A stretch of 18,249 nt of DNA from Spirochaetaceae bacterium (lineage in GTDB: Bacteria > Spirochaetota > Spirochaetia > Treponematales > Breznakiellaceae). The stretch's first letter is position 1; each line of letters opens with the position of its first letter. A model generated the notes under the pieces. The model was not told the DNA's origin and searched no databases. It worked only from the letters and a program-made list of their open reading frames with translations. Position numbers and translations under genes: made by a program. Location: the NCBI GenBank assembly GCA_031267955.1, contig JAIRYB010000143.1:1-18249 (forward strand), written 5' to 3'. Shown here piece by piece: positions 7,012 to 13,695 of this stretch.

Positions 7012-7652
7012 TGCGCGAAACTTATCAAAAACAGCTTGGAAATCTGCACACGGAACTTATACGCATGGGCGCGCTTTGCGAAGACGCGATAGCGGACGCG
7101 ATAAAGGCCCTTGTCACCGGGGACGCCGGTTTGCGGGAAAAGGTCTGGGAACTTGAAAGGGAAATCGACCTGAAGGAACGGGAAATAGAATCTTTTTCCG
7201 TTCATCTGCTCCTGCGCGAACAGCCTGTGGCCGGGGACCTGCGCCGGATAACGGCGGCCCAGAGGATGATCACCGATATGGAGCGTATCGGCGATCAGGC
7301 GGCCGATATAGCGGAACTGTCGCGGTTCATTGCCGACACGGAAATTATAAAGGGCATTCCTATGGCCGAAATGGCGGCGGCCGCCGCGAAGATGCTCACC
7401 GACAGCGTGGACGCATTTGTCGCCGCTGATCTTGAAAAAGCGTATTCGGTTATAGCCTACGATAAAGTAGTGGATGAGTATTTTGTAAAAGTCAAGGACC
7501 GGCTCATTTCCCTTGTAACGAAAAACAGCGAATACAGCGAAGCCTGCATCGATCTCCTCATGATAGCGAAGTACCTGGAACGTATCGGCGATCACGCGCA
7601 GAATATCGCCGAATGGGTCGAGTATTACATAACCGGGAAGCGGGGCAAATGA
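7011..7652 (+). CDS. phoU: Phosphate signalling protein PhoU
   Basis: Cytoplasmic all-helical protein that links the transporter state to PhoR and represses the Pho response when phosphate is plentiful. The 213 residues form the expected two tandem three-helix repeats. Each carries the metal-binding type signature: first DMERIGDQAADIAEL (about 87-101), second YLERIGDHAQNIAEWVEYY (about 187-205). The N-terminus RETYQKQLGNLHTELIRMG is typical. It starts one base inside the pstB stop and its own TGA overlaps the phoB ATG (ATGA). Its position between pstB and phoB matches its bridging role. Confidence 0.95.
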   Translation: MRETYQKQLGNLHTELIRMGALCEDAIADAIKALVTGDAGLREKVWELEREIDLKEREIESFSVHLLLREQPVAGDLRRITAAQRMITDMERIGDQAADIAELSRFIADTEIIKGIPMAEMAAAAAKMLTDSVDAFVAADLEKAYSVIAYDKVVDEYFVKVKDRLISLVTKNSEYSEACIDLLMIAKYLERIGDHAQNIAEWVEYYITGKRGK

Positions 7653-8332
7653 AGCATCTGATCTACCTTGTGGAAGACGACGGGGGCATACGCGAGCTGG
7701 TGGTTTACACGCTCCGCAATACCGGCTTTGAGGCGAAGGGGTTCCCCTCCGCCATGGAATTCTGGCAGGGCGTGCAGGAAACCGCCCCATCCCTGGTGAT
7801 ACTGGACATAATGCTCCCCGGCGAGGACGGCCTCGCGATTCTCAGAAAGCTGCGTTCAAATGAATCGACAAAGGCGCTGCCCGTTATGATGCTTACGGCC
7901 AAAGGCGCCGAATACGACAAGGTACTCGGGCTTGATTCCGGGGCCGACGATTATATGGCAAAGCCGGCCGGCATGATGGAGCTTGTGGCGCGGGTAAAGA
8001 GTCTTTTAAGGCGCGCCGGGCCGCCGGTCTCCCGGGACGAGTACAGGGCGGGCGGTTTATACGTAAACGTGCCACGCCGCCAGGTTATAGCCGGCGGCGA
8101 AGACATTGCCCTTACATTAAAAGAATTTGATTTACTGGTATACCTGCTGGAAAATACCGGTATCGTCCTTTCCAGGGAGCGCATCCTCCGGGCGGTGTGG
8201 GATTATTCCCTGATCCTGGAAACGCGGACCGTAGATACCCACATACTTACCCTGCGTACAAAGCTGGGGGCCTCCGCCGGCCTGATCCGGACCGTGCGCG
8301 GTGTCGGCTATAAAATGGGGGAAAGCGGATGA
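7649..8332 (+). CDS. phoB: PhoB-type response regulator (OmpR/PhoB family)
   Basis: DNA-binding response regulator, expected to activate phosphate-starvation genes after phosphorylation by the downstream kinase. From ATG 7649 (227 residues): receiver domain 1-120 with acidic pocket E9, D10, D11, phosphoacceptor D53 in LVILDIMLPGEDG, the threonine in MLTAKG and K105 in AKPAG; winged-helix domain about 130-225 (LTLKEFDLLVYLLENTG, RERILRAVWDY, RTVDTHILTLRTKLG, IRTVRGVGYKMG). A longer frame begins at 7613 but lies inside phoU; the ATG at 7649 overlaps the phoU stop (ATGA) and starts directly with the receiver fold. Its best candidate target here is the Pho-box-like array before pstS. Context rather than sequence separates PhoB from other OmpR-family members. 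Confidence 0.92.
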   Translation: MKHLIYLVEDDGGIRELVVYTLRNTGFEAKGFPSAMEFWQGVQETAPSLVILDIMLPGEDGLAILRKLRSNESTKALPVMMLTAKGAEYDKVLGLDSGADDYMAKPAGMMELVARVKSLLRRAGPPVSRDEYRAGGLYVNVPRRQVIAGGEDIALTLKEFDLLVYLLENTGIVLSRERILRAVWDYSLILETRTVDTHILTLRTKLGASAGLIRTVRGVGYKMGESG

Positions 8333-10023
8333 GACGCAGAATACTCTTGTTTGCCTCCGCGCTGGCGGGCTTTTCCATTTTGCTCACAGCCCTTCTTATT
8401 TATTTTGCCGTTTACTGGGATTATTCGGAACTGATGAAGCGGGACATTGTGCTCGAATCCGAATATATACGCGCGGCCCTTGAATTATCCGGGACGCGCT
8501 ACCTCGATTCCCTCGCGCCGGCGGCCCGCCGGGCGGCAGGCCCTTTCTCGCGGATAACGCTTATCGCCGCCGACGGCCGCGTGCTTTTTGAGACAAGCGC
8601 CGGCGCCGAAAGTATGGAAAACCACCTTTCGCGGCGGGAAGTGGAGGACGCGGTAAGGACCGGCGCGGGCGAGGAAACCCGCTTTTCAGAGACAGTGGGG
8701 AAACGGACTTATTATTACGCCGTCAGGCTTGGGGACGGAAGCGTCCTGCGCCTGGCAAAAACAACGGACAGTATTTTTATTTCGCTTATCAGGCTTATTA
8801 TCATTACCGTTATAATCGCCGTGTTTATTTTCGGCCTGGCGGCCATAATCAGCTCCATCGTAACCGCCATGCTTGTAGCGCCCATCAACCGCCTCAACCT
8901 TGACACGCCGGAGAGCAATATCAGCTACGAGGAACTTACGCCGCTTTTATCACGCATGAAAAAACAGAACGATATGATAGAGGCCCAGCTTCTGGAACAG
9001 CGGAAAAAGCATCTTGAGTTTGCCGCGATTACCGACAATATGCGCGAGGGCCTTATCGTTCTGGACGGGGAAGCGCAGGTTATTTCCTGCAATAAAAGCG
9101 CCCGGACCCTTTTCGGCATCCAGCCCCGTGGCATTGAAAACCAGAACGCGCTGGTAATCAGGCGAGACGAGGCTTTCAGGCTCCTGGTAGAAAAGGCGGC
9201 TTCGGGCGCTTCCTCGGAAACAACAATCGCTTCCGGGGAAAGGCATCTGCGGGTATTCGCCAATCCGGTGCTGGACGGGGAAACAGTGCTGGGCGCGGTG
9301 CTTGTCATTCTGGACGTGACCGAGCAGGAGGACAGGGAAAGGCTGCGCCGGGAATTTTCGGCGAATGTTTCCCACGAGCTAAAAACGCCGCTCATGGCTA
9401 TTTCGGGATACGCGGAAATAATGGCGGAGGGCCTTGTAAAGCCGGAGGACACGCGGCATTTCGCGCGGAATATCTACGACGAGGCGCGGCGGCTCATCAC
9501 CATGGTAGGCGACATTATCACGCTTTCGCATCTGGACGAAAAAACCGAATCGCTTTTAATGGAAAAAACGGATCTTCTGCCCCTTGTAAAAAACATTCTG
9601 GAGCGCGTAAGCGGCGCGGCATCGGAACGCGGCCTTTCCGTCACGTTTGACGGCGAAGCGGCTGCGGTAAGCGGTGTGCCGGGCATTCTGGAGGAGATGA
9701 TCTACAACCTGCTCGACAACGCGGTAAAGTACAACAGGGAAGGCGGCGCGATCCGCGTGTCCCTGAAAAAAAACAATTCCCCCGCCCTGGCGGAGGGGAG
9801 GATCGTGTTCTCGGTAAGCGATACGGGGCCGGGGATTCCCCCCGCCGAACAGGAAAGGATATTCGAGCGCTTCTACCGCATTGACAAAAGCCGGGGCAAA
9901 AGCGCGGGCGGCACCGGCCTGGGCCTTTCCATTGTCAAACACGCCGCGGCCCTCCACAACGCAAAGGTCGAGGTGCAAAGCGACGGCAAATCCGGGAGCT
10001 GCTTTACGGTGCGGTTTCTATAG
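8329..10023 (+). CDS. phoR: PhoR-type sensor histidine kinase with PAS domain
   Basis: Membrane histidine kinase, partner of the upstream PhoB. The 564 residues show TM1 at about 4-28, an extracytoplasmic loop of ~115 residues with a PAS-like LIAADGRVLFETSAG, TM2 at about 149-185, a short linker in place of a canonical HAMP, a cytoplasmic PAS domain at about 235-330 (NMREGLIVLDGEAQVISCNK), the H-box FSANVSHELKTPLMAISGY with phosphoacceptor H349, N-box NLLDNAVKYN (about 461-470), G1 DTGPGIP, F-box FERFYRIDKSR and G2 GGTGLGLSIVKHA. The extracytoplasmic domain is larger than in E. coli PhoR, which has almost none; Bacillus-type PhoR has one. Start overlaps the phoB stop (ATGA). It is the last gene of the operon. 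Confidence 0.92.
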   Translation: MRRRILLFASALAGFSILLTALLIYFAVYWDYSELMKRDIVLESEYIRAALELSGTRYLDSLAPAARRAAGPFSRITLIAADGRVLFETSAGAESMENHLSRREVEDAVRTGAGEETRFSETVGKRTYYYAVRLGDGSVLRLAKTTDSIFISLIRLIIITVIIAVFIFGLAAIISSIVTAMLVAPINRLNLDTPESNISYEELTPLLSRMKKQNDMIEAQLLEQRKKHLEFAAITDNMREGLIVLDGEAQVISCNKSARTLFGIQPRGIENQNALVIRRDEAFRLLVEKAASGASSETTIASGERHLRVFANPVLDGETVLGAVLVILDVTEQEDRERLRREFSANVSHELKTPLMAISGYAEIMAEGLVKPEDTRHFARNIYDEARRLITMVGDIITLSHLDEKTESLLMEKTDLLPLVKNILERVSGAASERGLSVTFDGEAAAVSGVPGILEEMIYNLLDNAVKYNREGGAIRVSLKKNNSPALAEGRIVFSVSDTGPGIPPAEQERIFERFYRIDKSRGKSAGGTGLGLSIVKHAAALHNAKVEVQSDGKSGSCFTVRFL

Positions 10024-10115
10024 CCCCGGAGCAGTGCCCGCGCCGGAGTATCTGCCCGGTCCCCGCGCCAAAGCCGCCGCCGGACAGCCGCATGGAGCCG
10101 GACAACCCCCCGCCC

Positions 10116-10751
10116 TCAGAAAAGATGTTCCGCCAGGATCTTGCAGCCTATGCCGACAAGGGTGGCGCCTCCGGCAATCGGGGCCCATTCCCCCAGGACA
10201 ATGCCTACGCCCTGCCTGAGGCGGCGGCCCGCCTCAAAACCCAGGAGGCAGACCGCAAAGGTGATGCCGCCGATAAGGGCCGCGGAAATCCATATACTGT
10301 GGTCTAGGATGCTGAGTGATATGCCCACGGCCAGGGCGTCGATGCTGGTAGCCAGGGACAGGACAAGGAGGGTCCCCGGATTCCGCATATCCACGGCGGG
10401 CTTGCCGCTGTCCTGCCCGCCGGGCGCTTTGCCCGGGGCCGCCTGCTGCGGGGTTTGTCCCCGGCCCGGCCCGGCCCGCCGTATCGCCCGGATCCCCTCC
10501 GCGATCATCTTCCCGCCTATAAAGCCCAGGAGGGCGAAGGCGATCCAGTGGTCATAGGCTTCGATGAAGGAGCTGACGGTTTCCCCCAGGTACCATCCCG
10601 CCACCGGCATGAAAAACTGAAAAAAACCGAAAGAAAGTGATGCCCGCAGCGCGTAGAAAAATTTAAGGTCTTTGGTGGAAAGGCCGGCGCCGACTGAAAC
10701 AGTGAAGGCGTCCATGGAAAGGCTCAGGCCGATAAGGGCAATAGAAAGCAT
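10116..10751 (-). CDS. mntP: MntP-like putative manganese efflux pump
   Basis: Six-TM inner-membrane protein expected to export Mn2+. The 211 residues contain the duplicated family signature: SLSMDAFTVSVGAG (residues 10-23) and LATSIDALAVGIS (133-145), with the key aspartates D14 and D138. The central loop (about 92-124) is unusually rich in Gly, Pro, Ala and Gln and may be a lineage insertion. The ATG at 10751 has only a weak AAGAG directly adjacent; an in-frame TAA two codons upstream rules out a longer start. It follows the HAD gene by 36 nt, so co-transcription is possible. The Mn-sensing riboswitch often found before mntP cannot fit in that gap. It converges with phoR across 92 bases in which I see no clear terminator. 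Confidence 0.85.
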   Translation of the reverse strand: MLSIALIGLSLSMDAFTVSVGAGLSTKDLKFFYALRASLSFGFFQFFMPVAGWYLGETVSSFIEAYDHWIAFALLGFIGGKMIAEGIRAIRRAGPGRGQTPQQAAPGKAPGGQDSGKPAVDMRNPGTLLVLSLATSIDALAVGISLSILDHSIWISAALIGGITFAVCLLGFEAGRRLRQGVGIVLGEWAPIAGGATLVGIGCKILAEHLF

Positions 10752-10757
10752 CTCTTA

Positions 10758-10786
10758 AATCTAATACCGCGGCCTTTGCGGATCAA
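10758..10786 (-). promoter_or_regulatory. Possible promoter for mntP
   Basis: On the minus strand TTGATC (10781-10786), a 17-nt spacer and TAGATT (10758-10763) resemble -35/-10 boxes (4 of 6 matches each). The -10 ends 6 nt before the ATG. It sits in the 36-nt gap after the HAD stop. Matches are weak, so read-through from the HAD gene is as likely. Confidence 0.25.
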
Positions 10787-10787
10787 T

Positions 10788-11618
10788 CTATTTATGTTCC
10801 GGTTTTACGGGCCCGCCCTCCGCCCCGTCTTCGGGAATCTCGTAAACCCCTTCTATAATGTGTATGGGCCGGTAGGGAAAACGGGAAATGTCTTCCCTTG
10901 CGGTAACCCCCGAAAGGACGAGGACGGTCTCTATCTCTGCCTCCACTCCGGCGACAATATCCGTATCCATCCGGTCCCCGATTATAGCCGTGTCTTCCCG
11001 TTTGGCGTTGAGCCGGCGCAGGCCGTGGCGCATCATCAGGGGGTTGGGCTTGCCGACAAAGTAGGCCTTGGTGTTCGCCGCCAGCTCGATAGGGGCCACC
11101 AGGGAGCCGCAGGCAGGGACTATGCCCCCCTCCATAGGCCCGGTCAGGTCCGGGTTGGTACCGATAAGCCGCGCGCCCCCCAGCACCAGTTTGACGGCCC
11201 GTTCCAGGGCTTCAAGGCTGTACCCCCGGCCCTCGCCCACTATCACATAATCAGGGTTGACGTTGTTCATGGTGAACCCCGCGTCGTAAAGGGCCTGGAT
11301 AAGGCCTGGCTCGCCTATGGTGTAAACCGACCCGCCGGGCCGCTGCGTGGCCAGGAACGCCGCCGTGGCCAGGGCGCTGGTATAGAAATGTTCCGGGTCC
11401 ACCTGGATACCCAGGCGCGCCAGTTTCTGGGAAAGTTCCAGCGGGGACCGTTCGCTTGAATTGGTCAGAAAAAGAAAACCCTTGTAGTTCCGGACAAGCC
11501 AGTCTACAAATTCGGCGGCCCCCCTGAGCAGGCGGTTTCCGTGGTAGATAACCCCATCCATATCGATAATAAACGCCGCTTTGGATCGTATGTGGGCCAG
11601 TTTGCTTTCGTATTCCAT
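10788..11618 (-). CDS. HAD-IIA family hydrolase, NagD/phosphoglycolate-phosphatase-like
   Basis: Cytoplasmic haloacid-dehalogenase-type phosphatase of 276 residues. Motif I is DMDG (D19, D21) in AAFIIDMDGVIYHGN, motif II is T52-N53 in FLFLTNSS, motif III is K190 in YFVGKPNPLMM, and motif IV is GDRMDTD with D215, D218 and D220. The segment between motifs II and III (about 85-180) is the large C2-type cap typical of the NagD/p-nitrophenylphosphatase group. Substrates in this group are sugar or nucleotide phosphates and phosphoglycolate; the sequence does not tell which. The only good start is ATG 11618, which has no ribosome-binding sequence but has -35/-10 boxes right in front of it. mntP follows 36 nt downstream. 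Confidence 0.9.
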   Translation of the reverse strand: MEYESKLAHIRSKAAFIIDMDGVIYHGNRLLRGAAEFVDWLVRNYKGFLFLTNSSERSPLELSQKLARLGIQVDPEHFYTSALATAAFLATQRPGGSVYTIGEPGLIQALYDAGFTMNNVNPDYVIVGEGRGYSLEALERAVKLVLGGARLIGTNPDLTGPMEGGIVPACGSLVAPIELAANTKAYFVGKPNPLMMRHGLRRLNAKREDTAIIGDRMDTDIVAGVEAEIETVLVLSGVTAREDISRFPYRPIHIIEGVYEIPEDGAEGGPVKPEHK

Positions 11619-11624
11619 AAAGTA

Positions 11625-11653
11625 AATATACTGATTTGGAGATGCTTTTCCAA
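11625..11653 (-). promoter_or_regulatory. Promoter of the HAD gene, implying a leaderless mRNA
   Basis: Minus strand: TTGGAA (11648-11653), 17-nt spacer, TATATT (11625-11630, 5 of 6 matches to TATAAT). Only 6 nt separate the -10 from the ATG, so transcription would begin at or next to the A of the start codon. There is no Shine-Dalgarno sequence, which fits. Confidence 0.5.
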
Positions 11654-11681
11654 TTACCCGGCGGCGTTTCCAGTATTTCTT

Positions 11682-11710
11682 TTGACAAAAATTTCCCGGC
11701 TATGTATGCT
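11682..11710 (+). promoter_or_regulatory. Orphan plus-strand promoter between two minus-strand genes
   Basis: A perfect TTGACA (11682-11687), 17-nt spacer and TATGCT (11705-11710, 4 of 6) face the 3' end of the MATE gene. No plus-strand ORF follows. Just after the expected start site lies a 13-bp palindrome, ATTCAG-T-CTGAAT (11721-11733). It may drive a small or antisense RNA, or be a chance match in AT-rich DNA. Confidence 0.35.
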
Positions 11711-11749
11711 TTTCTGTAATATTCAGTCTGAATTTCTGATTTAGCGCGT

Positions 11750-11783
11750 TTTTCCGGTTTTTAGCGCAAAAATTCCCGGAAAA
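11750..11783. terminator. Long AT/GC hairpin, possible terminator of the MATE transcript
   Basis: TTTTCCGG-TTTTT (11750-11762) pairs with AAAAA-(TTC bulge)-CCGGAAAA (11768-11783) around the loop AGCGC. The same TTAGCGC heptamer occurs at 11741-11747 and 11761-11767. It lies ~80 bases beyond the MATE stop codon on the minus strand. Neither side is followed by a strong T run, so its role as terminator is uncertain. Confidence 0.4.
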
Positions 11784-11865
11784 CACCGAGGCGGTTCGCG
11801 GATGTTCCATAATTCCTTGTGCTATAAAGCCAGGGCTGGCAAGGCAAAGGCGCCGGGCGCTAAAT

Positions 11866-13254
11866 TTACTGCCGGCCAATCGCCTCGGTCAGGTTCTTTA
11901 CCCACTTTTCCTTGCCCAGAAAATGCCGGGCGATAAAGTACTTCACAATGTCCGTGAGCTTCAGGATGCCGAACATAGTCACCGGCGGCAGGGAAGTCCC
12001 CAGGGCAAGTATAAACGCGCCGGGGACAAAGAGCAGGGTGTTTACCGACAGGTCGGTGTACATCCCCATGGCGGTGTCCCCGCCGGACCGGGAAATGGCG
12101 AACTGGGCGTTGAGCAGGCTCCAGAGGGGCAGGTATGCCAGGATGACGAAGATCAGCCCCAGGCTGATACCCCTGGCCCCGGCGCTGAGGTTGCTGAACA
12201 CCAGGGGGATGAGCAGGGCCGAAGCGGCGGCCCCCAGGACGGCGATAATAACCCCCGCCGCCACCGAGCCGGACTTGATCCACCGGGCCTTATGCCGGGC
12301 TTCGTCGAGTTTTCCCGCCCCCAGACTCCCGCCTACGATCACCGCGGTGGTGGTCCAGATTCCCCCGAACAAGAGGAAAAAAATATTCGCTATGGTCCAG
12401 CCCGCCGCCATGCCCGCCACCACTTCCGCGCCGCCCCGGCCGTTGTACAGGGCGGTCATGATGGTTTCCGAACTGACCCAGGAAAGTTCTGAAACGAATA
12501 TCATCACCGAACGGGAAAGTATCTCCCGGATAAGGCGTTTGTGGATAAGGAATATCTTGCCGAATTCCACGAAAAAGGGGGCCTTGGCCTTTCGCAGGTA
12601 GAGGAGGAACAGGGCAAGCTCAAAAACCCGCGCGATGATGGTGGCCGCCGCCGCGCCGGGGACTTCCAGCCTGGGCGCCCCCAGGTTGCCGTAGATCAGA
12701 AGCCAGTTCCCCACGGTGTTTACCAGGGTTGCCGCGGCCGAAATAAAGAGGGGGATCTTGGGCATGGCTATTTCCCGGAAACTGGTCCCTATGGCGGCAG
12801 AAACAGCCATGGGGACCAGGGTAAAGGAGATGAGCCGCAGATAGCCCGCCCCGATACTGGTAATTTCTTCCTGCGCGGCGTTCCCCATGGTCATCATGGC
12901 TATCATCTTGTCGGGGATGAGCCAGCACAGGGCAAAATACAGGCCCGCGGCGATCAGGCCCAAGATCACCTTGAAACGGTAGGCGTGCTTCATCCCCGCC
13001 TCGTCCCCGGCCCCCCTGAACTGGGCTATATAGATTCCCCCGGCCTGGCAGATCGTGTTAATGACAACGATGAAGATAAAGTTTATCTGGTTTGCGACAT
13101 TTACCGCGGCCATGCTGGCATCCCCAAGGCCGGCGACCATAAAATTGTCGATAAGGGATACCAAGCTCATGATGAGTTGCTGGAGCATGACAGGTAAAGC
13201 TATAGCGACGGCTTCCCGGTAAAAGCTGAAGGGGCCCAATGGATTGGATCGCAT
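11866..13254 (-). CDS. MATE-family multidrug/Na+ antiporter-type efflux transporter
   Basis: Inner-membrane transporter of 462 residues with 12 predicted membrane segments in two six-helix halves, as in the MATE family. The N-terminal half begins AVAIALPVMLQQLIMSLVSLIDNFMVAGLGD, the classic MATE TM1 with a conserved Pro followed by the D-N-F-M-V-A motif. The matching element in the second half is RSVMIFVSELSWVSSETIMTALY. These proteins exchange cationic drugs or metabolites for Na+ or H+; the substrate cannot be read from sequence. Start ATG 13254 has AAGGAA 9 nt upstream and a TATACT -10 box. The C-terminus is short and basic. It runs divergently from tRNA-Cys. Confidence 0.93.
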   Translation of the reverse strand: MRSNPLGPFSFYREAVAIALPVMLQQLIMSLVSLIDNFMVAGLGDASMAAVNVANQINFIFIVVINTICQAGGIYIAQFRGAGDEAGMKHAYRFKVILGLIAAGLYFALCWLIPDKMIAMMTMGNAAQEEITSIGAGYLRLISFTLVPMAVSAAIGTSFREIAMPKIPLFISAAATLVNTVGNWLLIYGNLGAPRLEVPGAAAATIIARVFELALFLLYLRKAKAPFFVEFGKIFLIHKRLIREILSRSVMIFVSELSWVSSETIMTALYNGRGGAEVVAGMAAGWTIANIFFLLFGGIWTTTAVIVGGSLGAGKLDEARHKARWIKSGSVAAGVIIAVLGAAASALLIPLVFSNLSAGARGISLGLIFVILAYLPLWSLLNAQFAISRSGGDTAMGMYTDLSVNTLLFVPGAFILALGTSLPPVTMFGILKLTDIVKYFIARHFLGKEKWVKNLTEAIGRQ

Positions 13255-13275
13255 ACGGTAATTTTCCTTAATTTA

Positions 13276-13304
13276 AGTATAGTAAATTTACCAGAGGCGC
13301 CCAA
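13276..13304 (-). promoter_or_regulatory. Promoter of the MATE gene
   Basis: Minus strand: TTGGGC (13299-13304), 17-nt spacer, TATACT (13276-13281, 5 of 6). The expected start gives a short leader containing AAGGAA. The -35 is weak. Confidence 0.4.
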
Positions 13305-13328
13305 AAAGAACAAGACATCCGTGACATC

Positions 13329-13357
13329 TGGACAGGATCCGATTCTTTTGCTAGAAT
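13329..13357 (+). promoter_or_regulatory. Promoter of tRNA-Cys
   Basis: TGGACA (13329-13334, 5 of 6), a 17-nt spacer and TAGAAT (13352-13357, 5 of 6). The expected start near 13364 leaves about 11 nt of leader before the mature tRNA. GACATC occurs twice upstream (13314-13319, 13323-13328), with a related GACAGG at 13331. Confidence 0.65.
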
Positions 13358-13374
13358 GAGGGTGTCTTTTGAAC

Positions 13375-13446
13375 GGCGCCGTACCCAAGCGGTAAGGGAG
13401 CGGTCTGCAAAACCGTTATACAGCAGTTCGATTCTGCTCGGCGCCT
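13375..13446 (+). tRNA. tRNA-Cys (anticodon GCA)
   Basis: The cloverleaf folds by hand. Acceptor GGCGCCG (13375-13381) pairs with CGGCGCC (13439-13445) plus discriminator T. The D-arm is CCC/GGG with loop AAGCGGTAA. The anticodon stem GCGGT/ACCGT (one G-U pair) holds loop CTGCAAA with anticodon GCA. The T-arm AGCAG/CTGCT has loop TTCGATT. The variable region is 5 nt. CCA is not encoded (TGA follows), so it must be added enzymatically. It has its own promoter and terminator, so it looks like a single-gene unit. Confidence 0.96.
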
Positions 13447-13457
13447 GAACCCAAGAA

Positions 13458-13491
13458 CCCGTTCGCGGGGGATCGCCGGGGGCGGTTTTTT
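13458..13491 (+). terminator. Rho-independent terminator after tRNA-Cys
   Basis: Two hairpins in series: CCCG-TTCG-CGGG (13458-13469), then CGCC-GGG-GGCG (13474-13484) followed by G and six T (13486-13491). Position and T run fit an intrinsic terminator. The second stem is short. Confidence 0.7.
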
Positions 13492-13695
13492 ATGGATGTT
13501 TTGTTTTTAATTATTTTTTCTGCGAATTGTTTCTTTGAATCCCGCGCAAAATTCCTTCCTTAATATATAATGAATATATAAACGGAGATAACGGCGTATA
13601 TAATAGCCGGCAGAGCGTTATAAATATGCCGGTTAATTTGAAGGGCAAATTCGCCCAAAGCGCGATTTATAATATTAAAAAACTGGAGGAAATTC
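13492..13695 (+). promoter_or_regulatory. AT-rich promoter/leader region of the giant outer-membrane protein gene
   Basis: About 200 AT-rich bases with three TATAAT hexamers on + (13566-13571, 13599-13604, 13668-13673); none has a good -35 at 17 nt, so the start site is undecided. Inverted repeats CCGGCA/TGCCGG (13607-13612/13627-13632) and GGGC/GCCC (13643-13646/13653-13656) flank the candidates. GGAGG at 13685-13689 is 6 nt before the ATG at 13696. Confidence 0.45.

Noticed and set aside
7613..7648. Upstream ATG for PhoB inside phoU
   Set aside because: The added 12 residues are not part of a receiver fold; the ATGA overlap at 7649 matches the operon's pattern.
10024..10115. Terminator between convergent phoR and mntP
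   Set aside because: Very GC-rich with several short possible stems but no stable hairpin followed by T residues on either strand.
11251..11688. 145-codon minus-strand frame overlapping the start of the HAD gene
   Set aside because: It shifts into another frame of the HAD coding sequence, which has all four catalytic motifs in its own frame; no sign of a real frameshift.
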